DNA of 64,000 nucleotides from Epiperipatus broadwayi (Eukaryota > Onychophora > Udeonychophora > Euonychophora > Peripatidae): assembly GCA_028023455.1 (NCBI GenBank), contig JAQFVV010006313.1, positions 3,203,147 to 3,267,146 on the forward strand, given 5' to 3'. The notes beneath the pieces are model-generated. The model was given only the letters and a program-made list of their open reading frames with translations. It searched no databases and was not told where the DNA came from. Shown one piece after another: positions 36,251 to 49,314 of the stretch. The position numbers were made by a program, and so were the translations under genes. Numbering within the stretch: the first letter of the stretch is position 1; each line of letters opens with the position of its first letter.

Positions 36251-37481
36251 TTAATAATTTATTAAAACATTTAGCTAATTAATTTATGGAATCTTAATAA
36301 AAAACTTTTTGTATGCTTTAAAACTCTTTCTTAATTTTGCCTTTTTTTCTTTTAATTAAAACAACATTTATCTATACACACGCATGCCAAAAAAAAATAT
36401 TAACTCATAATCACCGTCATTTTTATTAACTCAGTAAATACATATGCACTTATTTGTGCGACCTTTCTAATAAATAAATCAAACGATAAAATAATATTTT
36501 TTTAATAAAACCTACTCTCTTTCTCTTCTTTTGTAACAGGGTTTGAACACAGTTCCTGTTACAATATATATATATATATATATATATTAAATTAATGACT
36601 TCTGGCTGTTTAAATTAAGGCTATAATCTATAAGTAAGTTTAAGCTATTTAAATATGTGCCGATTACTAATTGGATGCATAATCGCTATAGGATTTGGGT
36701 TGTCTTTAGCTTTTACATTTAATGTTGCTTAAGAATTAAATAATTTATTTCTCGCAGAGGTGCAACTATTTATAAGTACTATTTACTTGACCATTTATTT
36801 ATGTAACAGTAATTTGTTTTGGTGAAATTTTTACAATGTGATTTTAATATTTAATTGAAACAAAAAGAAAATCAGTTGTTATTTTTTAGTGTAAGATTTA
36901 ATGTATTATTGTTTCATTTCTATAAAAGTAATGTTTGCAAAATAATTATTTTACGAATTTCTATTTTGATAACCCTATAAAAATAAATCATTTGAAAATT
37001 AAATCAGAGTACATATCTTTTTGTTTATATTTATTTATTAACACACTGATTTAAAATAAATATTTTATACTTACCTAAAGTAAACGAAGGTAGAACAAAA
37101 GTTTGTTTTTAATACAAATTTTAAATGTTTTCTATTTATTTGAATACATGAGAAATAATACTAAAACGTTTGTAAAAATGTTAAGTAAATATTAAAAATT
37201 ATATTGTACTATTAGGCATCCATTTTTAATTTGATTAAATATATGATTACATATATTTTTTAGCATTTCATCATTATATAATTTCTCTGAACTAACTATA
37301 TCCTCATATATCTTTTGATGCCGAATCAACTCTACTGTTTTATCTTTAAGACGATCTTTTTTTTTCTTTTTCTTTACTCATTCTAGATTCTAAAATGCCG
37401 ATATTATTTATAATCAATAATGTTTGATATATTTGAATTTATTAGTAGTTTTTATTTTAAATTTGCTAAACAGGCAAAACT
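36251..37481. other. AT-rich DNA, nothing recognised
   Basis: Contains a short TA run near 36,565-36,588. No gene. This is the unique flank just left of the visible palindrome. Confidence 0.4.
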
Positions 37482-37569
37482 CACTATATATATTGCCATA
37501 CACAACAAGCTAGAGTAATCAATGGATGCCAGAAGGCTTGTGAATAAAATCCCCATCTAGTGCCTTCTC

Positions 37570-37629
37570 ATCTAATATCCCCAGACTAGTTTCTGGCTTA
37601 TGGCCTTCGTCAGTGAGGAGCCTTGGATC
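37570..37629 (-). ncRNA. hammerhead ribozyme, type 1
   Basis: Minus strand: GATCCAA, GGCT, CCTCA (stem I 5'), CTGACGA, A-GGC-CATAA-GCC-A, GAAA with stem III ACTAGT, cleavage C (position 37,584), TGGGG, ATAT, TAGAT. The full core is present. Stem I pairs CCTCA/TGGGG and, after an internal loop, ATCCA with TAGAT (one mismatch). The pair next to stem II is A-A rather than G-C, which may lower activity. Confidence 0.7.
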
Positions 37630-37751
37630 TGAGACGAAGGCCATAAACCAGAAACTAGTCTGGGAATATTGGATGAGTAGGCACTAGATGGTGATTTTAT
37701 GCACAAGCCTTCTGGCATCCATTGATTACTCTAGCTTGTTGTGTGTGGCAA

Positions 37752-37772
37752 TATATATATATATATATATAT
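37752..37772. repeat. short (TA)n in hammerhead repeat
   Basis: TA run inside the ...GTGTGGCAATATA...GTGAGTTTTGCC end of the repeat. The right-arm partner at 63,655-63,729 is much longer. Confidence 0.8.
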
Positions 37773-37884
37773 AGTGAGTTTTGCCTGTTTTAACAACAGT
37801 TATACACAAGCATAAGAGGTGGTGGGCATGTGATGTTTATTGGCTTGTTTTAAATATGAATAAGAAATAATTTGTTTATCAGCA

Positions 37885-39255
37885 TCATTTACAATTATAA
37901 TCAATCCATTTCAGAATAAAGACCTTTTCAAGCTTGATGAAATTACTCTGATTCCTGGCTTCTCTTTTCTACAATACAATACAAACTTCCTTATTTTATC
38001 CATACATATCCAATGTGATCTGTTTTTAAATCTTTAATAATATTTTGGGATCCAATCTAAAACTTTTGCTTTCATCTATTATAATCTCTTCTAATAATAT
38101 GTCTAGCCAGCTCCATTTTAGTTACTTACTACTTTTGATGATGCCACTGATTGTTATTTGTTCACTCACCAATGTATTTTATATTTTATCTTTTCATGTT
38201 AATTCTAATGTATTTTTTGGGTGATCTGAAGTCTTTACACTGTTCTTCTATAATGTATTCAAGTCTCACATCAATAGATAAATGGAGGTCAAACACATCT
38301 ATTTAAATATTTTTTTTGGAATATTTAATAATATTTTTTTCCAATATTAAGTTATTTTTGTCAAAGATATTGTATTAAAGTTTGATTCTATAATTAATTT
38401 TATCAATTATGTTTATATAACTGTTAATAACATGATAAAGACATTTGTAGTTGCTAACTTTTTTTAATGGATGATTATGAATCATTATTTTCTTTATCTG
38501 GAAAAAATGCATTGAACATTAGCATTTTTACCACTTATCTTTAATTTTAGTTTTTTATTTTCATCTGATAATTCATGCAACATTTCATGAATCCCTGAAC
38601 CATTATCTGAGAGAACATGAATACCTTCTGCAAAAATCTAATGATATAAATAATCTCCATTTATTTTTAGATTCTTAGTTTCTCATTTTAACTCACAGAA
38701 TACTTCTTGAACAATTATTGTAAAATGTATTGGAAATATGGAATTACCTTATGAAACCACCATATAATCTAATTATGGCTGTAGCATAACCTGAGTCTAT
38801 ATCTTGAATATACAATGCTTTAATCATCCTAAAAAATTTTATAGTATGAATTTTTTTTTTTTTGTAATCTACAAATCGAAACATAATGACAACTTATATT
38901 CATTTAATTTTTCTATAACTTCTCCCAATATTTTGATATTATCTACAGGGCTAAAAACATTTTTTATTTGTTGACTGATGATAATCTAATTTTCAATATA
39001 GAATAGATGGAATTATTTTGATAAAGATTTTGTGTAGAACAACCTGTAATTTTTAATATTTTCTTTATCAGCTTTCTAAAATGTCAATATTCGTCCTGCA
39101 TTCTTCCAATTATCTAATACAGTATATCTTTAACATTTATTCATTTGGTATATAACTTTGTCACCTGCTTCTTTTTTAATATAGATTATAATTCCATTAT
39201 TTGATGAATCTTTCTCATCTTTCATAAATTTAATTGTATATTTCAGTACTTCTTT
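37885..39255 (-). pseudogene. non-LTR retrotransposon fragment 1 (left arm)
   Basis: Mirror of 62,170-63,540, where the reading is described. The same RT remnants are present on the minus strand, ending in a TGATTATAATTG-type tail near 37,900. Confidence 0.6.
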
Positions 39256-39344
39256 TAAAAAATAGGCAACTCAAAAGATGTAATTGCTGAAAAGTACACA
39301 TTTTTTTGTTGTTCTTTATTCATAATCATTATCATTTATAATCA

Positions 39345-40200
39345 TTATTGATCCACTGTGGGATAAAAATCTCTCCATGTTCAATCAAACCTTTTCCCCA
39401 CATCATGCTAGCAGATTTTTTTTTCACCCATCCATCTCACATGTGGTATTTTTCCAGGCTTTTTACAATTCTTTCAAATCCAATTTAAGATTTTAACTGT
39501 CCAAGAATTATTATTTTTTTTAGAAATATGTTCAAAGCCAATTCCATTTCATTCTATTGATTGTTTCAAGGATGTCTGTAACAGTTGGTTGTTTTCTCAC
39601 ACATATATTTCAGTTTTGATCTCTTGTTGTTACTCATAACATATACCTCTCCATATATGATTTAGTGGACTGAAGCTCTCTATTGGTTTTCTCTTAAGTG
39701 TTTATATCTCAGATCCATAGGCGCTAACTGGAAAAACACATTTATTAAAACCTTTTTTTCAAATTCATAGATATATTTTCTTTTAATATTATTTTCTACC
39801 AAATGTACTTCAAACAACTTTAATTTTATAATTAATTTCATCCATTATGTTTCCATCTGTAATAATAATCTGACAAAGATATTTGTAGTTTTTAACTATT
39901 TCTACCTCACCATTATCAATCATTATTTTTTTTTTCTTTTGAGAAAATCCTTTGAATATCATCTTAACCTTTTTACCATTTAATTTAAGTCCCATTTTTT
40001 TTTTACTTTCATATGATAAGTCTAGCAACATTTTCTGAAGCTATAAAGTATTATTTGGAAAAACAATTATATCATCTGAAAAATCTAAATTATTTTAAAA
40101 AATCTCCATTTACTTTTGATCCTTTATAATTCCATTTTAATCTGCAAAATACTTATTTCAAAACTGCTGTAAAAGTTTTGGAGATGTAAATTCACTCTGT
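39345..40200 (-). pseudogene. non-LTR retrotransposon fragment 2 (left arm)
   Basis: Mirror of 61,230-62,095. The best frame is 39,810-40,031, reading LLDLSYESKKKMGLKLNGKK then KNYKYLCQIIITDGN, the segment just after the RT catalytic core of RTE-like LINEs. Confidence 0.65.
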
Positions 40201-40258
40201 CTTACATCTTCTTAGTATCATTATTGAAATAAATCATTATTTTTACTTCACCTTCGAA

Positions 40259-40562
40259 TAGTAAGTTACAATTTGCACATTATGCAAACAAGTGAAGCTC
40301 AATATTAAGAGAATTATCAGGCCTAAAACTTTTGGGAACCTTTAGTCCCCATATTAATAGCTTAGCTTGGGAGTGTACTATATGAAAACATTGAATAAAT
40401 TTTCATAAATTACTACCCAGCTTTTTAAAATCACAACTCAAGCTGACATTCCAAAAATAGCTATGAATATGGGGACTAAAAATTCCTGAAAGTGCTAAGC
40501 CTGATAATTATCTTGATATTGAGTTTCACTTGTTTGTGTAATGTGCAAGTTGTAACCTAGTA
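40259..40562. repeat. ~300-bp hairpin repeat (left arm)
   Basis: TAGTAAGTTACAATTTGCAC at the left pairs with GTGCAAGTTGTAACCTAGTA at the right. The match continues inward through the CAAGTGAA.CTCAATAT and CCCCATATT.ATAGCT boxes. Symmetric fold-back without coding capacity; MITE-like. Confidence 0.75.
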
Positions 40563-42642
40563 TTATTATGCAACTTTAGTGTTGCTTTTGCATTTCTAAA
40601 AAATAAAATTCTTCAGCATTTCCAATATCATGGCTCTATACCTTGATGATCCAATACTTTAATCACTGATAAAATGTTGTAGAATCAAGCGTCTTTTTAC
40701 TATCTACAAATCTGAAAAATAATGAGAGTCTATACTTATTTCAATATGTTTCTTTTTATAAATTATTCCTATAATTAAGGCTGAAAGAATATTTAAATAT
40801 TATATTTAGGAAATTCATTTATATTTTTACTAGTTTGTTATTTTTAATAAATTCTGTTATATTGTTGATTTGTATATATTGTAATGGTCAGACTATCATA
40901 TTTCACAATTTTTACATTTCTCTATTAATTTATTTATTTAAATAAGTTACATGGAAACCACCTGGTTTTAAGCAACAGGAAAAAAACTAGTGCACATACA
41001 TTTAAAATAATATTTCACAATAATATAACCATTACACAATCCTTTTGTAATGCTGGCAAAATCCCTGAGAACTTAAGTTACTTGTAATGAATGATGGTAG
41101 ATTATGCAATTTTATATAAAAAATGTAGCAAGTGATATGATAGTAATTTATTTACAAGTGTACTTATTAATTGATCAGTGAATCCAGTCAACAATCATTA
41201 ATTGATATGCACGTTATTTCTTTAACAGAATCCTTTAACCTTTATACACCATAGTATTAATATATTCATAGATAATGCCACATTAGCCATACATTTAAAT
41301 TTGCCTTCAATAAATTTCAATATAATTATGTGCATGTATGAATTCACAAATATAGCATTTCTTTGATTCATGTTTCCTACATACACATATATATGTTCTA
41401 TATGGGATAGACATCAATGTTATCTTTATTATAATAATATTGTATGGAATGGTCTTATTTAGATCATATTCCGAAAAATAATCATTTACGTAAAATTAAT
41501 ATAAATGAGTGAACATTTTTGATCTAAACCCTAACTGAATAAATTTCCCTTTACAATAATTATAAGAAGTGGCCTTTTTGAGTTCTAATTAAACCTAATT
41601 TAATACAGCTACAATTCATACAGAGATGATTCATTGTGAAATTGGTTCCTAACTCAATAAACTCATAGGAATGTATTCTCCCATATGGATATAAACATAT
41701 GTAAACTATTAAACACTGAACAGACAAATGCTCATATATAAATCCATCTACATGAAATCCAATTTTGAGTAATCAAATATAAGTTTAACTATGAACCAAT
41801 GAAACTAATGGAAATAATTACATCATTAATTTCACTTATTTATGTTATAGACAGTTATGTGTGTACATTAAACTTACATGATTATTAATATTTTTATCTT
41901 TTTCTTTTATTAATAACTTATATAAAATTCACAAACTTAACATATATATGTTTTATACATTTTTTTTTTCTATATAAATAATTTTATCAAGTAAACAGAA
42001 GGTTTTACAATTTCATTTCCTTCCCCATTTTTTTTAACTTATAATTTCTTTTAGTAAATAATATCTGGATAACAAACATTATTTACAAATTTAGATTATT
42101 TAAAATAAATTATAAATTACTCTTTAAATATAAGGCTCACAAAAACAAAATAATTGTCTCTTACTTCTTTCTGACAACTATTAAAAGTCTGTAATTTCTA
42201 GCTGTTTTTTTTTTTAAATAAGTGCTAATTTTTCATTTTAGCAAAGTTATTCAAGATATCATTCAAAGTGTCTCAGATTAGATCTAGATAACTATTAGTA
42301 GGGTCTTTTTTATTTCATTAAGGTAACATGGTAAAATCCTAGGTTGAAAATAAATCACTATCCTCTTTTGCTTAAAATAAGATTGTTTTTTTTTTAAAAT
42401 GCCAAACTTAGTTCCTTCTTGAACATCATTTTAATTTTATATATATATAAAGGCACAGATTTGCATAGACTTAGCAAAAAATAAAAATATATTTTTTTTA
42501 CTCTTTTTATTTATTAAAATGAATAACATATTGTTCATTTCAATATATATATATATAGTGATGATCACATTTACTGCGATCACACATGTTTATATTTAAT
42601 ATTAAACAATGTTTATATTTAATATTAAACAATATTAAATAT
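40563..42642. other. AT-rich DNA, mirrored at 58,790-60,867
   Basis: No gene recognised. The 71-codon frame seen in the mirror copy (59,698-59,913) is interrupted here. Confidence 0.4.
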
Positions 42643-42667
42643 GGTACTTACGGATAATTTGCCTGAT

Positions 42668-42833
42668 GACGTATTACCCTGAAGGCATACCGGTCTAATG
42701 TTGCGATTTTTAAGATAACGTCTCCAAGTGATCTGCAGACACATCTACTCGATAAGATGTGTCCGCATATCACGTGAACACATCACGTTAAAAAGCGCAA
42801 CATTAAATCGGTATGCCTTCAGGGCAATACGTC
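42668..42833. repeat. Merlin subterminal hairpin (left arm)
   Basis: GACGTATTACCCTGAAGGCA pairs with the far side, which ends TGCCTTCAGGGCAATACGTC. A further internal match runs from AATGTTGCGATTTTTAA to TTAAAAAGCGCAACATT, and AGATGTGTC pairs near the centre. The hairpin includes the inner bases of the TIR and occurs at only one end of the element. Confidence 0.8.
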
Positions 42834-42955
42834 ATCGGTTGACCATGTGATGAAAAACAAAAGGAATGTCACGTGATACACATCGACTGAACACCAGCAT
42901 GTTTCTTGGTCCTGAAAAAAATACAAAAAAAAAAAATTAGTGAAAATTTAATACT

Positions 42956-43321
42956 GTGAATACAAAATATTTAAAATGTACATGCATGAAAACTATTCAA
43001 AAATCTTAAAAATGTGGCCAATTATAACAGCGCGTAGCGCTGTAGTTGTTGGGGGGGGGGCCTGGGTGTTTTTGACAAGCGAAGCTTGTAGTACAAGATA
43101 TAAAATACAAAATATAGCCAATGAATTTACGAAAAATTGTGAATACAAAATATTTAAAATGTACATGCATGAAAACTATTCAAAAATCTTAAAAATGTGG
43201 CCAATTATAACAGCGCGTAGCGCTGTAGTTGTTGGGGGGGGGCCCTGGGTGTTTTTGACAAGCGAAGCTTGTAGTACAAGATATAAAATACAAAATATAG
43301 CCAATGAATTTACGAAAAATA
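42956..43321. repeat. two tandem 183-bp units in Merlin (left arm)
   Basis: GTGAATACAAAATATTTAAA starts at 42,956 and again at 43,139. Each unit has the GC-rich GCGCGTAGCGCTG plus a run of G's and AGCGAAGCTTG. The right arm holds only one such unit (58,305-58,485). The 126-codon open frame here is a by-product of the duplication. Confidence 0.85.
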
Positions 43322-43985
43322 ATTTGATATTTGTAGAAAAAAACCCAACAAATTAGTGAAAATTTACATGCATGAAATACAAAATAAGGTCAATACAAAA
43401 TATAAAAACAAAAAATTATTGAAAATGTGCCATTAATGGCGATCCCATTGGCTAATTTTAAAACCGTACTGTATAGCCAATGAATTTACGAAAAATAATT
43501 TGATATTTGTAGAAATATTAACTCAAAAATACAAAAAAAAAACCCAACAAATTAGTGAAAATTTACATGCATGAAATACAAAATAATGTCAATACAAAAT
43601 ATAAAAACAAAAAATTATGGAAAATGTGCCGTTAATGGCGATCACATAAAAATGTGCCATTAATCGCGATCACATGCCCTACTTTTACATACATTGGCTA
43701 ATGAATTTACGAAAAATAATTTGATATTTGTAGAAATATTAACCCAAAAATACAAAAAAAACCCCAACAAATTAGTGAAAATTTACATGCATGAAATACA
43801 AAATAATGTCAATACAAAATATAAAAAAAAATTATGGAAAATGTGCCGTTAATGGCGATCACATAAAAATGTGCCATTAATCGCGATCACATGCCCTACT
43901 TTTACATACATTGGCTAATGAATTTACGAAAAATAATTTGATATTTGTAGAAATATTAACCCAAAAATTATTTACAAATTAAATG
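43290..43985. repeat. ~220-bp tandem repeats in Merlin (left arm)
   Basis: AATGAATTTACGAAAAATAA recurs near 43,301, 43,480, 43,700 and 43,918. The units contain GTGCC.TTAATGGCGATCACA boxes. The right arm has the same array with a different number and order of units. Confidence 0.8.
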
Positions 43986-44383
43986 TAATTAAGTGGAAGT
44001 TTGATAATTGAAGAAATATAAAAAAAAAATTTTTTTTGTAAATTTTAAAAAAAAAAAGTTAATGCGAATCTACCATTAATCGCCATCTTGTATAAAATGT
44101 GGTGTAAGACGCCGTAGTTCTACAAGCATTTGGTAATTTTAAAAACGGACTGTATATTGGTAATTTTATTACAAAAATTATTGAAAATTAATTACAAATT
44201 AATTGAAGAAATATTACCAAAAATTGTTTGTACATTTAAAATAAAGATTTAATGCGAATATGGCATTAATGGTGACGTTACTTTTACATGCATTTGGATT
44301 ACTTATTGTCTATATTCAATAATATAATTAATTCTAAAATTATAATTATTATAAAAAAAATTAAAATTACTTACAAATAGCGT

Positions 44384-45267
44384 TCACTGTGGAGGACTGA
44401 ATTGGGATATATGTTCTAAAATTGCAGCGAAAGGATCAGCTTTGTACGACTGCCTCCACATAAACTCGCTCAAATATGAGTCCAGGTGCTGACGTGCTGT
44501 CCCTCTGTGTTTTTTATTACGCCATTTGACCAAACCCCACAACCTTTCAACATTCTGTGTATGTACGCCAGTTGTGGGGTCTACGAAGTTGTATGTGTGA
44601 TTAACACGATGGTGTTCATATCCAGTCTCAGCTAACTCTTCGCTCTTGTATCCCTTTCAGCAATCGCTGTAGATAGTCGAGCCTTCGTGTACATTTTGCA
44701 AAATTTCTTGCATGAGAGTAGACGCACTTCTATCTCGAATGGCTACAATAAAGCATTCCTCAGTCTCTCTGCACACACCGCCAAATAGCCATTGCTGTGG
44801 TAGGACTCTTCCGGCATTGTTCTTCCGTTTTGTGAAGAGGCTTTCATCAATCTCAACGATTGTGTTGGGACCTCCGATTTTCCGCCTTTCATTTCTTAAC
44901 AATCTCCAGGTACAAACTTCCCGAGGTAGTTGTTCCAATCGATAACAGTTTTGTCCGAAATATTCAATTCCTCCGCACAAAATGTTATCGATGTTAATTC
45001 TTTGGACCAACTATAGATGAAACGTATAGCGGTCCACGAAAGTCATTTTGGAGCCAACAAACCACGTGCCTTTCTAATTGCAATTTCTGACAGGCAATCC
45101 TTCAAGTTACACCGCCATTGTTTCTTGGAATTGTGAATATATTTTTTCATTTCATGCCCATTTTGACATAATTTCCTTTTGGGGAGAAGACCGCGGTCTT
45201 GTAAGAAGATGATCGCTTCTTCCTCCGTACTCGGTAAACTAAACAAGGTTCTTGGAGCTTCAGCCAT
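44384..45267 (-). pseudogene. Merlin transposase (DDE, IS1595-like), heavily broken
   Basis: Mirror of the right-arm transposase at 56,111-56,996. It shares that copy's frameshift after FVDR. It also has three lesions of its own: one A fewer in the AGAAAGGCAC run, one base fewer at CTCGGG in the YLREV segment, and TGG changed to TGA (Trp to stop) in the SDCW motif near 44,658. It encodes no active enzyme. Two of the private lesions are one-base indels, so consensus errors are possible. Confidence 0.85.
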
Positions 45268-45551
45268 ATCACAAAGTAAAATATCAAGGACGCAATGGAA
45301 GAGCTGAAAAAAATCACTGTGATCAAGTGGATAGCAAAATCACAATAGACAGAAAAATCAAAAAATTTCCCAAACCTCTCTCCGAATTTTAAATCTCGCG
45401 GTTTAAAAAAAAAAAAATTGACTCTCTGATGGATTAATCACGCCAGTCACTTTGTTGCCATGACAACGTTGTCATACAAAGATCGTCGATGCCTACTGGA
45501 AGGGAAACCGGTGGGTCAAATACGTCATCAGGCAAATTATCCGTAAGTACC

Positions 45552-47509
45552 TCAAATATTGTAGTTTTCTTTTTGAAATAGAAAAAAAAAAATAAATAAA
45601 TAAAGGAATCTAACCATTGAAGAAAGATAAGGTCATAATTAATTTCTATAATGAAATAAAAGAGAGGGAAATAGAATTGAAAAGATTCTTATCTTTTACT
45701 CTCCAAAGTTAATATTTTGGAAAAATAGAAATGTTTAAATGTAAAAATATTGAAATCGTATGTTTGGTTTAAAATAAAAAGGTGAGAAAGAAAATATAAA
45801 CAAAATAGAAACTTAAAATGATTTATAAAAGTAAAGATTGAGGAGTTTAAATAAAATTATAAATAGAATTTAAAATATGACAAAAAGATAAAGATCAATT
45901 TCATAAAAGTACACATTTTGACAAAAAAATGAAATGTATGTGTGAAAATATGTATAAAGAATGTATAAAGACAGCAACGTTTAATGCATGTCAAATGAAA
46001 ATATTTTATTAAAAATTTATTTTATTAAAAGGAAAATAAAATAAATAAGAAGTAAATGTAAAATATTGCTACAAAATTGTATAAAAAAGTAAATTTATAT
46101 AAGTTGCTGAAGGTATCTTAAAGTGGAAGGTGAAAATGGAAAGCAACAAACAAAAAGATCAAGATAATGAAAGAATTTGGAAAAAGAAATTAATTAAATT
46201 GATTCTAAAGAGAGTTCACATAGTGACTTCAATGAGGACACAGCTCTGATAAGAAGCAGAAAAATATAATAGAAAGCAGACATGAAAAGTTAAATTTGAA
46301 AAGAAAAACCAGAAAGTTGAGTCAAAGGACCTCGACATAGAAGACTGAACACTGTATGAACATGAAAATAAGCTACAACATAAGTGAAGCTTCAAGGATG
46401 TGTGGCTAAGGGCCATCACGATTACTGGTCAATTCAAACCCTCCATGCATGTACGGTCACCTTTTCAATGTAACAACTGCCGATGTAGTGCCTGATGATC
46501 TGTCTGCATGCCCTTGATGTCCTAGTTTGGAGAAGTCACTATGAATAAAAAGAAATCCCACAAACCAAGTCAAATCTAAGAGCCACCATTCCCTGCTAAA
46601 GAAGTGGAGGAATTCCACATGACAGTCAGCAGGACCTTAACTCATATCAGAGATGAAGAAAAACCTAGGTAAATTACATATCACACCTATATAGAACATA
46701 TGTGCACATACTTTTGATTTAAAATAATTGCAAATTCCAGATATTAATGATATAGACAATAATCAAACTCTTTCTAATATTTGGAATGATGACTATAAAT
46801 GGATAATTTATTTTTGTAGATTATAATCATTTGTAGGATTTAAACTATACATTTAATCGTTTCATTATATCCAATGATTTTTTTATTGTATGTAAATATT
46901 TCAATTGATTGCTTTTCTTGTTGTTTATTTATTTTTTTAAATATTCCTTAATTATTTTATCTGTTTCATCTCGTTCTTTACCACTTCAGACAGTTAATAT
47001 ATATCCGGAGGGGTGTGGGTTATAATTATTACTCCATTTTGAGCTCTAAGTAACATGAGGCTAGTGGTGCAGTATTCTTGATCCCATTTAATTTTATAAA
47101 TTATCCAAACACTGTAATTCTTTAATAATTACAGCAGTCAAGAGACATTTGACCGGGAAAAATAACCTGGGTCAATATCCGTATGGTCACAGGTTTGGTC
47201 AAGTATGAATATAGATTCATTTATGTCCGTATGTTCTCTCTACTTGCAGTAATAGAAGGTGGATGATTTTGAATTTAAGAATCCGTATTATAAATATAAA
47301 TAAAAGGGAAGTGCCTTTGATCGTCGTATTTCCGTTACAATATATAGTTGAAAACGTTATTTATGTACAAGATTATAGAAATTTTTATTTTTTTACATTA
47401 ATACAGAAAAGAGTTAAATAAAACCTGTTAGAATTATTTTTATTTAAAAAAATATTGTGAAGTTTATTTTTCAACTATTCATTTATTTGCTATAAGCATA
47501 AAACAGACA
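45552..47509. other. anonymous sequence, mirrored at 53,870-55,824
   Basis: The stretch 46,200-46,680 is less AT-rich and is well kept in both arms, but no frame on either strand gives a recognisable domain; the best (46,216-46,419 minus) is Ser/Cys/Phe-rich and unconvincing. Unknown fossil element possible. Confidence 0.35.
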
Positions 47510-47601
47510 AAACTCATTATATATATTGCCACACACAGCAAGTTAGAGTAATCAATGCATGCCAGAAGGCTTGTGCATAAAATCCCAATCTAGTGCCTAC
47601 T

Positions 47602-47661
47602 CATCCAACAACCCCAGACTAGTTTTTGGCTTATGGCCTTCATCAGTGAAGAGCCTTGGAT
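47602..47661 (-). ncRNA. hammerhead ribozyme, type 1, inactive (G12A)
   Basis: Core CTGATGA is intact, but GAAA is replaced by AAAA (plus strand GTTTTTGGC). The lost G is the general-base guanine of the hammerhead, so cleavage is not expected. The stems are otherwise kept. The same lesion is on the mirror copy at 53,701-53,763. Confidence 0.7.
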
Positions 47662-47679
47662 CAGAGAGCACTGAATCGA

Positions 47680-47733
47680 GATCTTCTCACTGATGAAGGC
47701 CATAAGCCAGAAACTAGTCTGGGGATGTTGGAT
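47680..47733 (+). ncRNA. hammerhead ribozyme, type 1, intact core
   Basis: CTGATGA (47,690-696), stem II GGC/GCC, GAAA (47,710-713), stem III ACTAGT, cleavage C at 47,719, then TGGGG. Inner stem I TCTCA/TGGGG holds through wobble pairs; outer stem I is weak because the upstream sequence differs (GATCTTCTCA). Confidence 0.65.
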
Positions 47734-48254
47734 GAGTAGGCCCTAGATGGGGATTTTATGCAAAAAGCCTTCTGGCATCCATTGATTACTCTAGTTTGCT
47801 GTGTGTGGCAATATATATAGTGAGTTTTGTCTGTTTTAACAACAGTTATGCACAAGCATAAAAGGAGGTGATCATGTGATGTTTATTGCTATAGGCATAG
47901 AAACTACTTCAACATTTTATTTAGAGATACATGTATTTTGACACAGAATGGCTATTTTCAATAATTCTTTTTGGTCTATTTCCAAAAGAAAAATTTTCTT
48001 ATGGTATTATTTATTTAGCATTGCACTTTAGTATCAATAGAATCATTGGTATGATTATACATATTAGATTGTTTTTTAGTTTGTTAAGACACCTTTTTTT
48101 AAAAAAAAACACACAATTCCTGTCAATCATGATACTGACCAATGTCAATTTATTATTTAATTAATGAGATAGGCAACATTTGGAAAACTTATTGTTTTGA
48201 TATAAACTGTTTTATATTAGTTGATTGATACACAATCTATTAAAAATTAACAAA

Positions 48255-48259
<5 letters not shown>

Positions 48260-48292
<33 letters not shown>

Positions 48293-48345
48293 TATATATA
48301 TATATATATATATATAAAGTATTTGTTATATATATATATATATTG
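48260..48345. repeat. (TA)n microsatellites, interrupted
   Basis: TA runs split by ATAAAGTATTTGT. The right-arm partner (53,021-53,104) is one continuous run. Confidence 0.9.
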
Positions 48346-49314
48346 TGCCCTTTTCTATAGGTCAGTAATAGTCCATCTCAGTCAATTACTAAAAATTTTA
48401 AATTTTAGAATATGTTCTTTTAATATGGTAATCGTATTAAGTTAATTATATTATAAAGTACAATTTGAGGCTAAAGCAAATACGTAGTGTATAAAATTAT
48501 AGTGAATCATTTAAAGGTAGTTAAGTAAAGCTTAAAATATTGTTGCATATGGTTGCAAAAGCTGGCCATATTAAATAACACAGCTATAAATAATTAAAAG
48601 TATTTTTAAAAAAGTTCAATTTTAATAGTCTTAAACGTATAGATAAATAAATGTTATATAGTATTTAAATTTATAAACTATGTTTAATAATCAAAATTAA
48701 TATAATATATTTTAAAAATAAACTTTACGATGGTGAGAATTGTATTTAATTCTATATTTTAAATTATTTTTCCAAATTTTTATAATTATATTATTAAATA
48801 TAATAAGTGTATCAATTGTATTAGTCTAGGCAGAGAAATAGATTAAAAATCGTCTGTCAAAGTTATTGATCATGTGACTTGTATAATGCATACTTTCACA
48901 CACACTGCTTGGTTGAATTAATAACAAAATTTAAAATATTTTAAAAGATTGCATTATAGAATTGGATGGAATTATTGCCTATCATAAAAGCAAATAATAA
49001 TAAATATTAAGTTAACTATCGTATGTAATGTTTTAAGTAATGTAATAAAGATGAATACAGATATAATAAAAATTAAATATTTTGTTTAAATAAAACAAGA
49101 TAAATGGAATATTAAGTGTGGAATAGGTTATTAAAATTATTTTAAAAGTTATTTTAAATGTTTAAATAATTTTGATAAAGTAATAATTGATTTAAAAGTA
49201 GTATTTTAAATAATATTTTTGAGTCATTACGTCATAAATTTTTATTTTAAAGATTCAATTCTGTAAAAAATTGAAAATATGTAAATTTTTTCTCAAGCTA
49301 AAAGTAAGAATCAA

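Larger units (their letters stand above)
37470..37850. repeat. palindromic hammerhead repeat, left-arm outer locus
   Basis: Ends in AACAGGCAAAACTCACTATA at the left and its mirror at the right. Two opposed ribozyme blocks meet in the middle. The plus-side unit continues to CACAAGCATAAGAGGTGGTG. The plus-strand block (37,631-37,690) has lost the first bases of the core (GAGACGAAGG for CTGACGAAGG), so only the minus-strand ribozyme is complete. Confidence 0.8.
42643..45551 (-). mobile_element. Merlin-type DNA transposon (left arm)
   Basis: 2.9 kb, bounded by perfect 33-bp terminal inverted repeats starting GGTACTTACGGATAATTTGC. The flanking 8-mers TTAAATAT and TCAAATAT agree at 7 of 8 bases, the target-duplication size known for Merlin (related to IS1595/IS1016). 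Inside lie a transposase pseudogene near one end, a long region of tandem repeats, and a subterminal hairpin. Confidence 0.85.
47510..47880. repeat. palindromic hammerhead repeat, left-arm inner locus
   Basis: Same architecture as at 37,470: mirrored ends (GACAAAACTCATTATATATA... and ...TATATAGTGAGTTTTGTC) around two opposed ribozymes, minus at 47,602-47,661 and plus at 47,680-47,733. Confidence 0.85.

Noticed and set aside
42976-43356. 126-codon frame with an internal duplication as a repeat protein gene
   Set aside because: It is the 183-bp non-coding tandem repeat of the Merlin element; 183 is divisible by 3, so the frame stays open. The mirror copy has one unit and no comparable frame.
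46216-46419. Ser/Cys/Phe-rich frame mirrored at 54,939-55,148
   Set aside because: Not supported beyond arm duplication; the two copies already differ at the start and show no domain.
47931-48164. 77-codon hydrophobic frame conserved in both arms (also 53,200-53,433)
   Set aside because: Conservation between arms is expected from the palindrome; composition follows the AT-rich DNA and no family is recognised.
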